A stretch of 64,000 nt of DNA from UBA1231 sp045652765 (GTDB taxonomy: Bacteria > Bacillota_I > Bacilli_A > ML615J-28 > CAG-313): NCBI GenBank assembly GCA_045652765.1, contig JAZOLG010000041.1, positions 1-64,000 on the forward strand, written 5' to 3'. Within the stretch, counting starts at the first letter, position 1. Each line of letters begins with the position of its first letter. This document shows positions 50,004 through 57,612 of the stretch, piece after piece. Below the pieces are notes generated by a model that saw nothing but the letters and a program-made list of their open reading frames with translations, ran no database searches and was not told the origin of the DNA. The position numbers were made by a program, and so were the translations under genes.

Positions 50004-50303
50004 ATGGAGACAATGCCAGCTTTATTGTGTATTTTTATTGTTTTATACATTATTTATTTAGAAATTAAAAGTCCAAAGAAAGACCGTGACTTATTCGTGG
50101 ATATTTCTATTTCGGTTATTATTATGTTAGTTGGATTTTATAGTATGTATGAATATAAATTTGATGTTAAATTACTAGTTGTTGATTTATATTTAGGTTT
50201 ATTGGCGTTATCTATAGGTTATATTGGACTAGTTGTTTTTAATTATAAAAGATTAAATAAAAATAATGAATTAGAGAATGTAGGTGATGAAAATGTCGAT
50301 TAA
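50004..50303 (+). CDS. Small membrane protein, unknown
   Basis: This 99-residue protein has three hydrophobic segments (about residues 5-20, 32-48, 55-80) separated by charged loops and an acidic hydrophilic tail. I recognise no family. AAGGAG precedes ATG 50004. Its end overlaps the lepA start by 11 bp, so the two are translationally coupled. The function is unknown. Confidence 0.65.
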   Translation: METMPALLCIFIVLYIIYLEIKSPKKDRDLFVDISISVIIMLVGFYSMYEYKFDVKLLVVDLYLGLLALSIGYIGLVVFNYKRLNKNNELENVGDENVD

Positions 50304-52119
50304 TTATGAAGAGTTAAAAAAACGTCAAAATTTAATTCGTAATTTTTCGATTATAGCTCATATTGACCACGGTAAAAGTACATTAGCAGACCGTATTTTA
50401 GAAAAAACTAAGGCACTGGATACTCGTGAAATGAAGGATCAAATTTTAGATACAATGGATTTAGAAAGAGAACGCGGTATTACAATTAAATTAAATGCAG
50501 TTGAACTTAATTATACTGCTAAAGATGGTAAAACTTATATAATGCATTTAATTGATACTCCGGGACATGTCGATTTCACATATGAAGTATCTAGAAGTTT
50601 AGCTTCTTGTGAAGGTGCTGTTTTAGTTGTTGATGCCGCACAAGGAATCGAAGCTCAAACTTTAGCCAATGTTTATTTAGCTGTAGATAATGACTTAGAA
50701 ATTTTACCAGTAATTAATAAAATCGATTTACCGGCAGCTGATCCAGATAAAGTAAAAAAAGAAATTGAAGACGTTATCGGTTTAGACGCAAGTGATGCTG
50801 TTTTGGCTAGTGCAAAAGAGGGCGTCGGAATTGAAGAAATCTTAGAAGCAGTAGTGGAAAAAGTTCCTGCACCAAAAGGTAATGTTGATGGACCTGTTCA
50901 AGCTTTAATTTTTGATTCATTTTATGATTCTTATCGTGGTGTTATTGCATCTGTAAGAGTCTTTAATGGTACAATTAAAAAAGGTGATCACATTAAAATG
51001 CTTGCCACAGGCGCAATGTATGAAGTTTTAGAACTTGGAGTTTATACACCAAAAGAATTGCGTAAAGAATATTTAAGCGCTGGTGATGTTGGTTTTATTA
51101 GTGGTTCTATTAAAGAAGTTGGTGATGTTCGCGTTGGGGATACAATTACTACTTTAGAAAATTTAAACGAAGAACCATTACCAGGATATCGTAGTTTGAA
51201 TCCGATGGTATTCTGTGGTATTTATCCGGTTGAAGCAAACAAATATGATGAATTAAAAGAAGCACTTGCAAAACTTAAATTAAATGACGCAGCTTTAACT
51301 TATGAACCTGAAACGTCACAAGCATTAGGTCATGGATTTCGTGTTGGGTTCTTAGGACTTTTACACATGGATGTAATTGAAGAAAGAATTGAAAGAGAAT
51401 TTAAAATTGAAATTATTGCTACTGCGCCAAGTGTTGATTATCATGTTAAATTGACTAATGGAACGATGATGAAAGTAGATAACCCAGCTTTAATGCCTGA
51501 TCCGACAATTATTAAAGTAATTGAAGAACCATATGTAAAAGCAACTATTATGGTACCTAGTGAATATGTTGGTTCAATTATGGAAATATGTCAACAAAAA
51601 CGTGGTACTTTTATGGATATGCAATATATTGATCAAACAAGAGTATCACTTCATTATGATATGCCATTATCTGAAATTGTATATGACTTTTTTGATCGTT
51701 TAAAATCAACATCACGTGGATATGCTTCATTAGATTATGAACTAGGTGGTTATAAAGAATCTAAGCTTGTTAAACTTGATATATTGTTAAATAGTGAAAA
51801 AGTAGATGCTTTGAGTATTATTGTTCATAAAGACTTTGCTTATCAAAAAGGACGCGCTTTAGTTCAAAAATTACGTAAAGCAATTCCAAGACAAATGTTT
51901 GAAGTTCCAGTGCAAGCTGCAATTGGTGGAAAAATTATCGCACGTGAAAATATTGCTGCTTTACGTAAAGACGTTTTAGCAAAATGTTATGGTGGCGACA
52001 TTTCACGTAAAAAGAAACTTTTAGAAAAACAAAAAGAAGGAAAGAAGAGAATGAAACAAGTTGGAAGTGTAGAAATTTCTCAAGAAGCATTCCTTGCTGT
52101 ACTTGAAATTGATGAATAA
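50293..52119 (+). CDS. lepA: Elongation factor 4 (LepA)
   Basis: This 608-residue translational GTPase back-translocates or rescues stalled ribosomes. G1 AHIDHGKSTLADR, the switch I RERGITIKLNAV, G3 DTPGHVDFTYEV and G4 NKIDLPAADP lead into EF-G-like domains. The C-terminal LepA-specific domain contains KRKKLLEKQKEGKKRMK-like basic sequence. ATG 50293 has GGTGA upstream; two earlier in-frame starts (50284, 50287) lie in that site. It overlaps hemW by 8 bp, the usual lepA-hemW order. Confidence 0.97.
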   Translation: MSINYEELKKRQNLIRNFSIIAHIDHGKSTLADRILEKTKALDTREMKDQILDTMDLERERGITIKLNAVELNYTAKDGKTYIMHLIDTPGHVDFTYEVSRSLASCEGAVLVVDAAQGIEAQTLANVYLAVDNDLEILPVINKIDLPAADPDKVKKEIEDVIGLDASDAVLASAKEGVGIEEILEAVVEKVPAPKGNVDGPVQALIFDSFYDSYRGVIASVRVFNGTIKKGDHIKMLATGAMYEVLELGVYTPKELRKEYLSAGDVGFISGSIKEVGDVRVGDTITTLENLNEEPLPGYRSLNPMVFCGIYPVEANKYDELKEALAKLKLNDAALTYEPETSQALGHGFRVGFLGLLHMDVIEERIEREFKIEIIATAPSVDYHVKLTNGTMMKVDNPALMPDPTIIKVIEEPYVKATIMVPSEYVGSIMEICQQKRGTFMDMQYIDQTRVSLHYDMPLSEIVYDFFDRLKSTSRGYASLDYELGGYKESKLVKLDILLNSEKVDALSIIVHKDFAYQKGRALVQKLRKAIPRQMFEVPVQAAIGGKIIARENIAALRKDVLAKCYGGDISRKKKLLEKQKEGKKRMKQVGSVEISQEAFLAVLEIDE

Positions 52120-53236
52120 AATAGGCCTTTATATTCACATTCCTTTTTGCAATAAAATTTGTGCTTATTGTGATTTTCCTAAAAGAGTTTCTAAAACTGA
52201 AATTAAAGAAAAATATATAAAATATTTAAAAAAAGAAATTGAATTGTATCAAAATAAAAACTTTGATTTTCGAAATATTACTAGCATTTATATAGGAGGA
52301 GGCACTCCTACAGCGCTTGAAAAAGAAATGCTTGAAGAATTATTTGTTGAACTTGTACAAATGATTGATTTTTCGAAGATTATTGAATTTACAATAGAAG
52401 TTAACCCAGAAGATTTGAGTAAGGAATTAATTGACTTATTTATTTCATATAATATAAATAGAGTTAGTATAGGTATTCAAACTCTTGATAATGAACTTTT
52501 AAAATCGATTAATAGAAGCTTTGATTATGATAAGTTTTTAGATAACTATAATTATTTGAAACGATATATTCCAAATGTTAACTTTGATGTAATGTATGCT
52601 ATTCCTGGTCAAAGTGTAGATATGCTTGGCAATACTTTGATTAGATTAAAAGAATTAAACCCTACACACTTTTCAGTATATAGTTTGATTTTAGAAGAAA
52701 AAACTATTTTCTATAATAACTATTTAAAAGGTAGTTTGGAACTGATTAGTGAAGAACAAGAACTATTGATGGTTAAAAAGATACATGAAATTTTAGATGA
52801 TGATTTCCCTCAATATGAGGTTAGCAATTATTCAAAAAGTGCTGTATCATATCATAATATGCTTTATTGGTCTAATGAACATTATTTAGGAATAGGCCTT
52901 TCAGCAGCAAGTTATATAGATAACAAAAGATATCAAAACACTAAAAATTTAAAAGAATATTTTTTGAATATTGATAATGGAAAATTTCCTATTGAATATA
53001 TTGAAGAATTATCTGTTGAAGATACTAAAAAACATCACATTATTCAAGGCTTTAGAAAAGTTCAAGGTATTAATATAAAAAGATATTTTAGTAGATATCA
53101 TACTGACATTTTTGCTGATTTTCCTTTATTAAATGAATTTATTGCTGAAGGATATTTTGAATTAAATAATGATTTTATCAAGATTAAAAATGAATACTTT
53201 TATATTATGGATCATTTTATTGAAAAATTAATGTAA
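52112..53236 (+). CDS. hemW: HemW-type radical SAM protein (heme chaperone family)
   Basis: This 374-residue radical SAM protein has the CNKICAYCDF (CxxxCxxC) cluster motif at the N-terminus. It also has YIGGGTPTALE, VNPEDLSKEL, RVSIGIQTLDNELL and a HemN-type C-terminal domain. It begins at ATG 52112 within the lepA end. A weak ribosome-binding site suggests coupling. The family resembles coproporphyrinogen dehydrogenase but functions as a heme chaperone. No heme enzymes appear in the window. Confidence 0.92.
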   Translation: MNKIGLYIHIPFCNKICAYCDFPKRVSKTEIKEKYIKYLKKEIELYQNKNFDFRNITSIYIGGGTPTALEKEMLEELFVELVQMIDFSKIIEFTIEVNPEDLSKELIDLFISYNINRVSIGIQTLDNELLKSINRSFDYDKFLDNYNYLKRYIPNVNFDVMYAIPGQSVDMLGNTLIRLKELNPTHFSVYSLILEEKTIFYNNYLKGSLELISEEQELLMVKKIHEILDDDFPQYEVSNYSKSAVSYHNMLYWSNEHYLGIGLSAASYIDNKRYQNTKNLKEYFLNIDNGKFPIEYIEELSVEDTKKHHIIQGFRKVQGINIKRYFSRYHTDIFADFPLLNEFIAEGYFELNNDFIKIKNEYFYIMDHFIEKLM

Positions 53237-53247
53237 GGGTTGATTTC

Positions 53248-53688
53248 ATGAAAAAACAAATTTTATATCTAGGTGTAATTGTAGGAATTGGGTTTGCAAT
53301 TGGACTTGTTTCTGGTTTAAAAATTATGATAGATATAGAAGAAATAATTAAGGATAAAAATGGCATTGAAACATTTATCAATACTTTTACTATGAATTAT
53401 TGGTATTTGTTTTTAATGATTATTTTAAATGATGGATTAAACATTATTGGTAATATATTTATTCTATTTGGAAAAGGAATAACTCTTGGGACCAGTTTGG
53501 GTATCCTTTTGAAAAATAAAGCTTTATTTGGCCTAGGAGTTTATTTGTTTAACTTTCTAGGCCAATTTATTATTTTATTGCCTTTAATGTTTGCGCTCAT
53601 ATTGGTTGAATTTAAAAATATAAGAACAAAACTTGTAACTATGACAATCATAATTAGTTTGTATAGTTTTGTTATTGCGATAATATAG
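53248..53688 (+). CDS. SpoIIM-like membrane protein (stage II sporulation M family)
   Basis: This is a 146-residue membrane protein with four hydrophobic segments. The core NIFILFGKGITLGTSLGILLKNKALFGLG resembles the Gly-rich SpoIIM/UPF0095 block (FxxKGFxLGFTVGFL), followed by FNFLGQFIILLPLM where SpoIIM has LLSILPQNLLLIP. In B. subtilis SpoIIM is part of the SpoIIDMP engulfment machine, and its gene lies in the neighbourhood of fur, xerD and drm (deoB). Here xerD and deoB follow directly. The call is motif plus synteny. Confidence 0.7.
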   Translation: MKKQILYLGVIVGIGFAIGLVSGLKIMIDIEEIIKDKNGIETFINTFTMNYWYLFLMIILNDGLNIIGNIFILFGKGITLGTSLGILLKNKALFGLGVYLFNFLGQFIILLPLMFALILVEFKNIRTKLVTMTIIISLYSFVIAII

Positions 53689-53696
53689 GAGGTTTT

Positions 53697-54596
53697 ATGG
53701 AGCAACTAGTAACTGAATTTAAATATTATTTACAAAGTGTTAAAATGATGAGTGCAAATGGCATCGAAGCTTATGTAAATGATGTAACTAATTATATAAA
53801 TTATTTAATAACTAAAATTTTAGTTGATGACATGAAGCAAGTTACTAGTGAACATATTAGATCATATTTAGCTCATTTAAAAAAGAAAAAAATGGTTACA
53901 TCAACTTTAAGCAGAAATCTTTCAAGTATTAAGTCTTTTCATCGATTCTTAACTATGGATCGTTATGTTGATGTAAATGTTGCGAAAGAAATTACCGCAC
54001 CAAAAATTGAAAAGAAACTTCCAACTGTTTTATCAATCGAAGAAGTAATGCGTTTATTAGATGTTGTACAAGGAGAAAAACCTTATGATTTAAGAAACAT
54101 GGCAATGCTAGAATTGATTTATGGAACTGGGTTAAGAGTTTCGGAACTTGTTGGATTGAAAGTTACTGACATGCGTTTTACTTCTAAACAAATTAGAGTA
54201 TTAGGAAAAGGTAGTAAAGAAAGAATTGTTCCTGTTAATGATTATGCCTTAAAAAAGGTTCGTGAATACTTAATGAATGCTAGACCTTTTTTGCAAGGTA
54301 TGAAAAGAGATTCTGGTTTTTTGTTTTTAAATAATCATGGAGAAGCAATCAGTAGAGTGGGTTTTTTTAAAATTTTAAAAGGTTTAACTGATGCTGCTGG
54401 TATTGATAAAAATGTATCGCCCCATACGTTAAGACATAGTTATGCAACTCATCTATTAGAAGCTGGTGTTGATATTCGCTTGATTCAAGAACTACTTGGA
54501 CATGAGGATATTGCTACTACTCAAATATATACGCATTTAAGTTTAAATAAAATAAAAGAAGTTTATGGATCTAGTCATCCTAGACAAAAGGAATAA
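53697..54596 (+). CDS. xerD: Tyrosine recombinase XerD
   Basis: This 299-residue recombinase resolves chromosome dimers at dif with XerC. It has a core-binding SAM-like N-terminal domain (to about residue 105) and a catalytic domain with the RKHRH/Y-type residues: GTGLRVSELVGL (Arg), HTLRHSYATHLLEAG (His-x-x-Arg), LGHEDIATTQIYTHLS (His, then the Tyr nucleophile). AGGAGG precedes ATG 53697. A dif-like site lies about 2.7 kb downstream at 57271-57298, its likely substrate. No xerC is in the window. Confidence 0.95.
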   Translation: MEQLVTEFKYYLQSVKMMSANGIEAYVNDVTNYINYLITKILVDDMKQVTSEHIRSYLAHLKKKKMVTSTLSRNLSSIKSFHRFLTMDRYVDVNVAKEITAPKIEKKLPTVLSIEEVMRLLDVVQGEKPYDLRNMAMLELIYGTGLRVSELVGLKVTDMRFTSKQIRVLGKGSKERIVPVNDYALKKVREYLMNARPFLQGMKRDSGFLFLNNHGEAISRVGFFKILKGLTDAAGIDKNVSPHTLRHSYATHLLEAGVDIRLIQELLGHEDIATTQIYTHLSLNKIKEVYGSSHPRQKE

Positions 54597-54598
54597 TT

Positions 54599-55780
54599 AT
54601 GAAAAAATTTAAAAAGATTATTTTAATAGTTGCTGATTCACTTGGGATTGGCGCAGCATCAGATGCTGAAAAATATGGTGATAAAAATACTAATACTTTA
54701 GGACATATTGTCGATAAATATCCAAATATTGTAATGCCTAATCTAGATAAACTAGGTATTCGCTATTTTCTTGGGGAAAATGTTGCTCCAAAAGCTGTTT
54801 TGTCAAAGCTTACTGAAATAAGTGTTGGTAAAGATACATTAACAGGACATTTTGAAATGATGGGTTTAAAAGTTGATAAACCTTTTCCTTCGTTTACTGA
54901 TACAGGTTTTCCAAAAGAATTAATTGATGCATTAGAAAAATTTTCCGGCCGAAAAGTAATTGGTAATGTTTCAGCTAGTGGTACTGAGATTATTAAGGAA
55001 CTAGGAATGGAACAACTTGAAACTGGTGCATTAATAGTTTATACTTCGGCTGACTCTGTTTTACAAATAGCCGCAAATGAAGAAATCATTCCGCTTGATG
55101 AACTATATAAAATATGTTCGTACGCAAGACAAATTACTATTGAAAATCCAGAGTGGATGGTTGGCCGCATTATCGCACGTCCGTTTGTTGGACATAGCGT
55201 TGAAACATTTAAACGTACAACAAATCGACATGATTATGCACTTAAACCTTTTGATAAGACATGTTTAAACGTATTGTCTGAGAATGGCTTTGATACAATT
55301 GCTGTTGGAAAAATAAATGATATATTCGATGGATTTGGAATTACACAATATGTTCGAACTGTTTCAAATGAAGATGGTATGGATAAGACAATTGATTACG
55401 CTAAAACTGATTTTAATGGACTTTGTTTTGTAAATTTAGTGGACTTTGATGCTTTATATGGTCATCGCCGCGATGTATTAGGATACAAAGAAGCTATTGA
55501 ACGTTTTGATGAGAAAATCGGTGTTTTATTAGAACAAATTGATTCTGATACTTTAGTTATGATTACAGCTGATCATGGAAATGATCCTACTCATACTGGA
55601 ACTGATCACACAAGAGAAGATGTTCCGTTACTTTGTTATTATAAAGGTATCCGAGGTAAAATTTTACCAACAATGGAATCTTTTACGGTAATTTCCTCAA
55701 CTATTTTAGAAAATTTTGGATTAAATTTAGTTTCAAAATATCCTGGGTTTTTAAAATCATTGGAGGAACAAAATGTTTAA
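54599..55780 (+). CDS. deoB: Phosphopentomutase
   Basis: This 393-residue Mn2+-dependent enzyme interconverts ribose-1-P/deoxyribose-1-P and the 5-phosphates. It has the alkaline-phosphatase-superfamily metal blocks VADSLGIGAASDAEKYGDKN, GKDTLTGHFEMMGL and ITADHGNDPTHTGTDHTREDVP. The DTLTGH Thr is the phosphorylated residue. The order xerD-deoB is that of B. subtilis ripX-drm. The purine nucleoside phosphorylase that normally follows is missing. The 3' end overlaps the next gene by 8 bp. Confidence 0.97.
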   Translation: MKKFKKIILIVADSLGIGAASDAEKYGDKNTNTLGHIVDKYPNIVMPNLDKLGIRYFLGENVAPKAVLSKLTEISVGKDTLTGHFEMMGLKVDKPFPSFTDTGFPKELIDALEKFSGRKVIGNVSASGTEIIKELGMEQLETGALIVYTSADSVLQIAANEEIIPLDELYKICSYARQITIENPEWMVGRIIARPFVGHSVETFKRTTNRHDYALKPFDKTCLNVLSENGFDTIAVGKINDIFDGFGITQYVRTVSNEDGMDKTIDYAKTDFNGLCFVNLVDFDALYGHRRDVLGYKEAIERFDEKIGVLLEQIDSDTLVMITADHGNDPTHTGTDHTREDVPLLCYYKGIRGKILPTMESFTVISSTILENFGLNLVSKYPGFLKSLEEQNV

Positions 55781-56687
55781 AACAGAAAAAATCCCATTTG
55801 ATGAAAAGGTGTCTTTAAATGTTTATATTTGGATGCCTTCGGATAATACAAAAATTATTGGAACGGTTCAACTAGCACACGGTATGAGTGAACATTTAGG
55901 GAGATATAATAAATTTGCTGAATATTTGAATTCGTTAGGATTTGTTGTTCTTGGCGCAGATCATTATGCTCATGGTTTGACTTGTGTTGATCCTTTTATG
56001 GTTGGTGTTTGTCAAGAGTATGATTTTATGTGGGCTGTTATAAATAGCATTAGACTTGTTAGAACTGCTTATTCGTCATATTTTAATGGTAATAATATTT
56101 TGTTTGCTCATAGTATGGGTTCGATGGCTGCTCAAAGATATCTTGAATTGTATCCTGACGATTTTACCAAAGCTATCATTTGTGGAACTGATTATCCAGT
56201 GTTTAAATATGCAATCGCAAAGTTAGCTTCAAAAATGCTTATGAAGAAAAATAAAATAACTTATAGTAAGTTTATCCACAATATGGGGGTTGGTGCTTTT
56301 AACAAAAAGTTTAAGTTGGATCATCCACAATATGGATGGCTTACAAATGATATGGATGTAATTGATTTATATTCAAAAGATAAATATTGTGGTAAAGTCT
56401 ATCCAATTAACTATTATTATTCACTTGCTAAGATGCTTAGGGTTTCAAAGAAGAAAAAAGAACGCTCTAAAATAAATCGAAATTTAGAAATCTTAATAAT
56501 AGCTGGTTTAAACGATCCTGTTGGTGCTTTTGGTAAAGGTCCATTAAAACTAGGTAAAGATTATCTAAAACTAAATTTATCTACACGAATTAGACTTTAT
56601 AAAAATGCTCGGCATGAGCTTTTGAATGAAATTGAGTCTATTAAAACAGATGTTTATAATGATATTAAAACATTTATTACAAATTAG
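55773..56687 (+). CDS. Alpha/beta hydrolase, monoacylglycerol lipase-like (S33 / Hydrolase_4)
   Basis: This 304-residue serine hydrolase has the oxyanion-region motif LAHGMSEHLGRY, a nucleophile elbow AHSMGSMAAQRY (Ser), the acid loop GLNDPVGAFGKG (Asp) and the terminal NARHELLNE (His), giving the Ser-Asp-His order of Hydrolase_4 family lysophospholipases/monoglyceride lipases. TTGGAGGAAC precedes ATG 55773 inside deoB. It occupies the slot where B. subtilis has punA. It is the last plus-strand gene before the putative terminus. Confidence 0.9.
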   Translation: MFKTEKIPFDEKVSLNVYIWMPSDNTKIIGTVQLAHGMSEHLGRYNKFAEYLNSLGFVVLGADHYAHGLTCVDPFMVGVCQEYDFMWAVINSIRLVRTAYSSYFNGNNILFAHSMGSMAAQRYLELYPDDFTKAIICGTDYPVFKYAIAKLASKMLMKKNKITYSKFIHNMGVGAFNKKFKLDHPQYGWLTNDMDVIDLYSKDKYCGKVYPINYYYSLAKMLRVSKKKKERSKINRNLEILIIAGLNDPVGAFGKGPLKLGKDYLKLNLSTRIRLYKNARHELLNEIESIKTDVYNDIKTFITN

Positions 56688-56708
56688 GCCTATTTTAGGC
56701 CTTTTTTT
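56687..56708 (+). terminator. Terminator after the lipase gene
   Basis: GGCCTA (56687-56692) pairs with TAGGCC (56696-56701) around TTT, with T to 56708. Confidence 0.8.
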
Positions 56709-56802
56709 ACGTTTTTATACCTATATAAGTATTTATTCATTTTAATCAAAAAGTGCTAAAATATCGCATATTTTGGGCTTATTTTACACATATAAATAGT
56801 AG

Positions 56803-56862
56803 AAAAAGAGCTATTTACATAGATTTATAACTGGTTATAACTATGTATAAATAGCTCTTTTT
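56803..56862. repeat. Large near-perfect inverted repeat (27-bp stem)
   Basis: Outer arms AAAAAGAGCTATTTA and TAAATAGCTCTTTTT (56803-56817, 56848-56862), then CATAG/CTATG (56818-56822, 56841-56845) and TTATAAC/GTTATAA (56825-56831, 56834-56840) around a TG loop. Only 2-nt bulges interrupt it. It ends in T-runs on both strands and may be a bidirectional terminator or replication-terminus structure. Confidence 0.85.
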
Positions 56863-57005
56863 ATTTGACAATTAAATTTCAAGCAAAATGGAAGTTTCTA
56901 TATAAATGATTAATTTATCAACCTAATAATAAAAGTGTCGAAATGATCATAAAAAGGGCTTATGTGAAAACTTAAATGGATAAATGTAAAAATTATTATA
57001 ATTCG

Positions 57006-57023
57006 ATTGATTATAGAAGGGTT
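57006..57023 (+). repeat. ATTGATTATAG-type repeat, copy 1
   Basis: An 18-bp word (starting ATTGATTATAG and ending GGGTT) that matches the copy at 57124 in 16 of 18 bases. Confidence 0.6.
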
Positions 57024-57123
57024 CTAAAAAGTTAAAAATCAGCAAGTATAAACTGTGTTTAAATAAAAGATGAAGCTTTATATAGGAATTCAAATATATA
57101 AATATTAGGCTGAAAAAAATCCA

Positions 57124-57141
57124 ATTGATTATAGGAAGGTT
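57124..57141 (+). repeat. ATTGATTATAG-type repeat, copy 2
   Basis: An 18-bp word matching 57006-57023 in 16 of 18 bases. The stretch ATTATAGGAAG is identical to the XerC-arm side of the dif-like site at 57271-57298, so it may be a half-site. Confidence 0.6.
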
Positions 57142-57181
57142 TTATTATTATAAATATAAAAATATATTGGTAAAAAAAGAA

Positions 57182-57222
57182 TAATCCACACTTTATAAAC
57201 AAGTTATAAACAATAATACACA
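57182..57222 (+). repeat. Helically phased array of four DnaA-box-like 9-mers
   Basis: TAATCCACA (57182), TTATAAACA (57193), TTATAAACA (57204) and TAATACACA (57214), all on one strand, at spacings 11, 11 and 10 bp. Each fits TWATMMACA, close to the DnaA box TTATMCACA. The array lies 49 bp from the dif-like site. Confidence 0.7.
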
Positions 57223-57270
57223 TATTATTGAATTAAACGATTTATCGGCTTATTGCCTAGATATTTAAGA

Positions 57271-57298
57271 AGTTAACATAATATATATTATAGGAAGT
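57271..57298 (-). other. dif: dif site (XerCD chromosome-dimer resolution site)
   Basis: Read on the minus strand it has the XerC arm ACTTCCTATAA, a 6-bp centre TATATA and the XerD arm TTATGTTAACT. It differs from the B. subtilis dif sequence as I remember it at 2 of 28 positions. It sits where gene orientation switches and about 2.7 kb from xerD. Confidence 0.85.
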
Positions 57299-57540
57299 TA
57301 TTTAAATATTCTTTTATATAAGAAAAACACTTCTTTACTACATAAAATGATAGTTATTAATACGATTATTTGTCGAATTCTTGTATTATACATAAAATAA
57401 ACTAACTCATATTTTTAACATGAATATGTTTAAAATTTATAAAAGCATATCTTCTTGTCCCTTCTTATCAACATAATATATTAGGCGTCAAAAAAGCCCC
57501 AAAATCAATTTAACCACTTGTTTTGAATAAATACTAGTCA

Positions 57541-57565
57541 AAAATAAAAAGCCCAAAATGGGCTT
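57541..57565 (-). terminator. Second minus-strand terminator
   Basis: AAGCCC (57549-57554) pairs with GGGCTT (57560-57565) around AAAAT; on the minus strand it is followed by TTTATTTT. Confidence 0.65.
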
Positions 57566-57584
57566 ATTTTAGGCTTAAAAAGCA

Positions 57585-57612
57585 AAATAAAAACCCATAT
57601 TATATATGGGCT
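57585..57612 (-). terminator. Terminator of the minus-strand PHP gene cluster
   Basis: CCCATAT (57594-57600) pairs with ATATGGG (57604-57610); on the minus strand it is followed by TTTTATTTT. It lies just after the PHP stop codon. Confidence 0.75.

Larger units (their letters stand above)
56709..57611. other. Gene-free AT-rich region at the convergence of the two gene orientations
   Basis: About 900 bp without a credible ORF on either strand. Plus-strand genes end at its left and minus-strand genes end at its right. It contains a large imperfect hairpin, a dif-like site, a phased 9-mer array, two ATTGATTATAG-type repeats and two minus-strand terminators (listed separately). Short words ATTTTGGGCTT recur at about 56771 (+), 57495 (-) and 57553 (-). 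The rest (56863-57005, 57299-57540) shows no structure I can name. Confidence 0.85.

Noticed and set aside
57182..57300. DnaA-box-like cluster and AT-rich DNA read as oriC
   Set aside because: Transcription converges here, a dif-like site is adjacent and no dnaA/dnaN genes are near. The motif array is kept as a finding but not called an origin.
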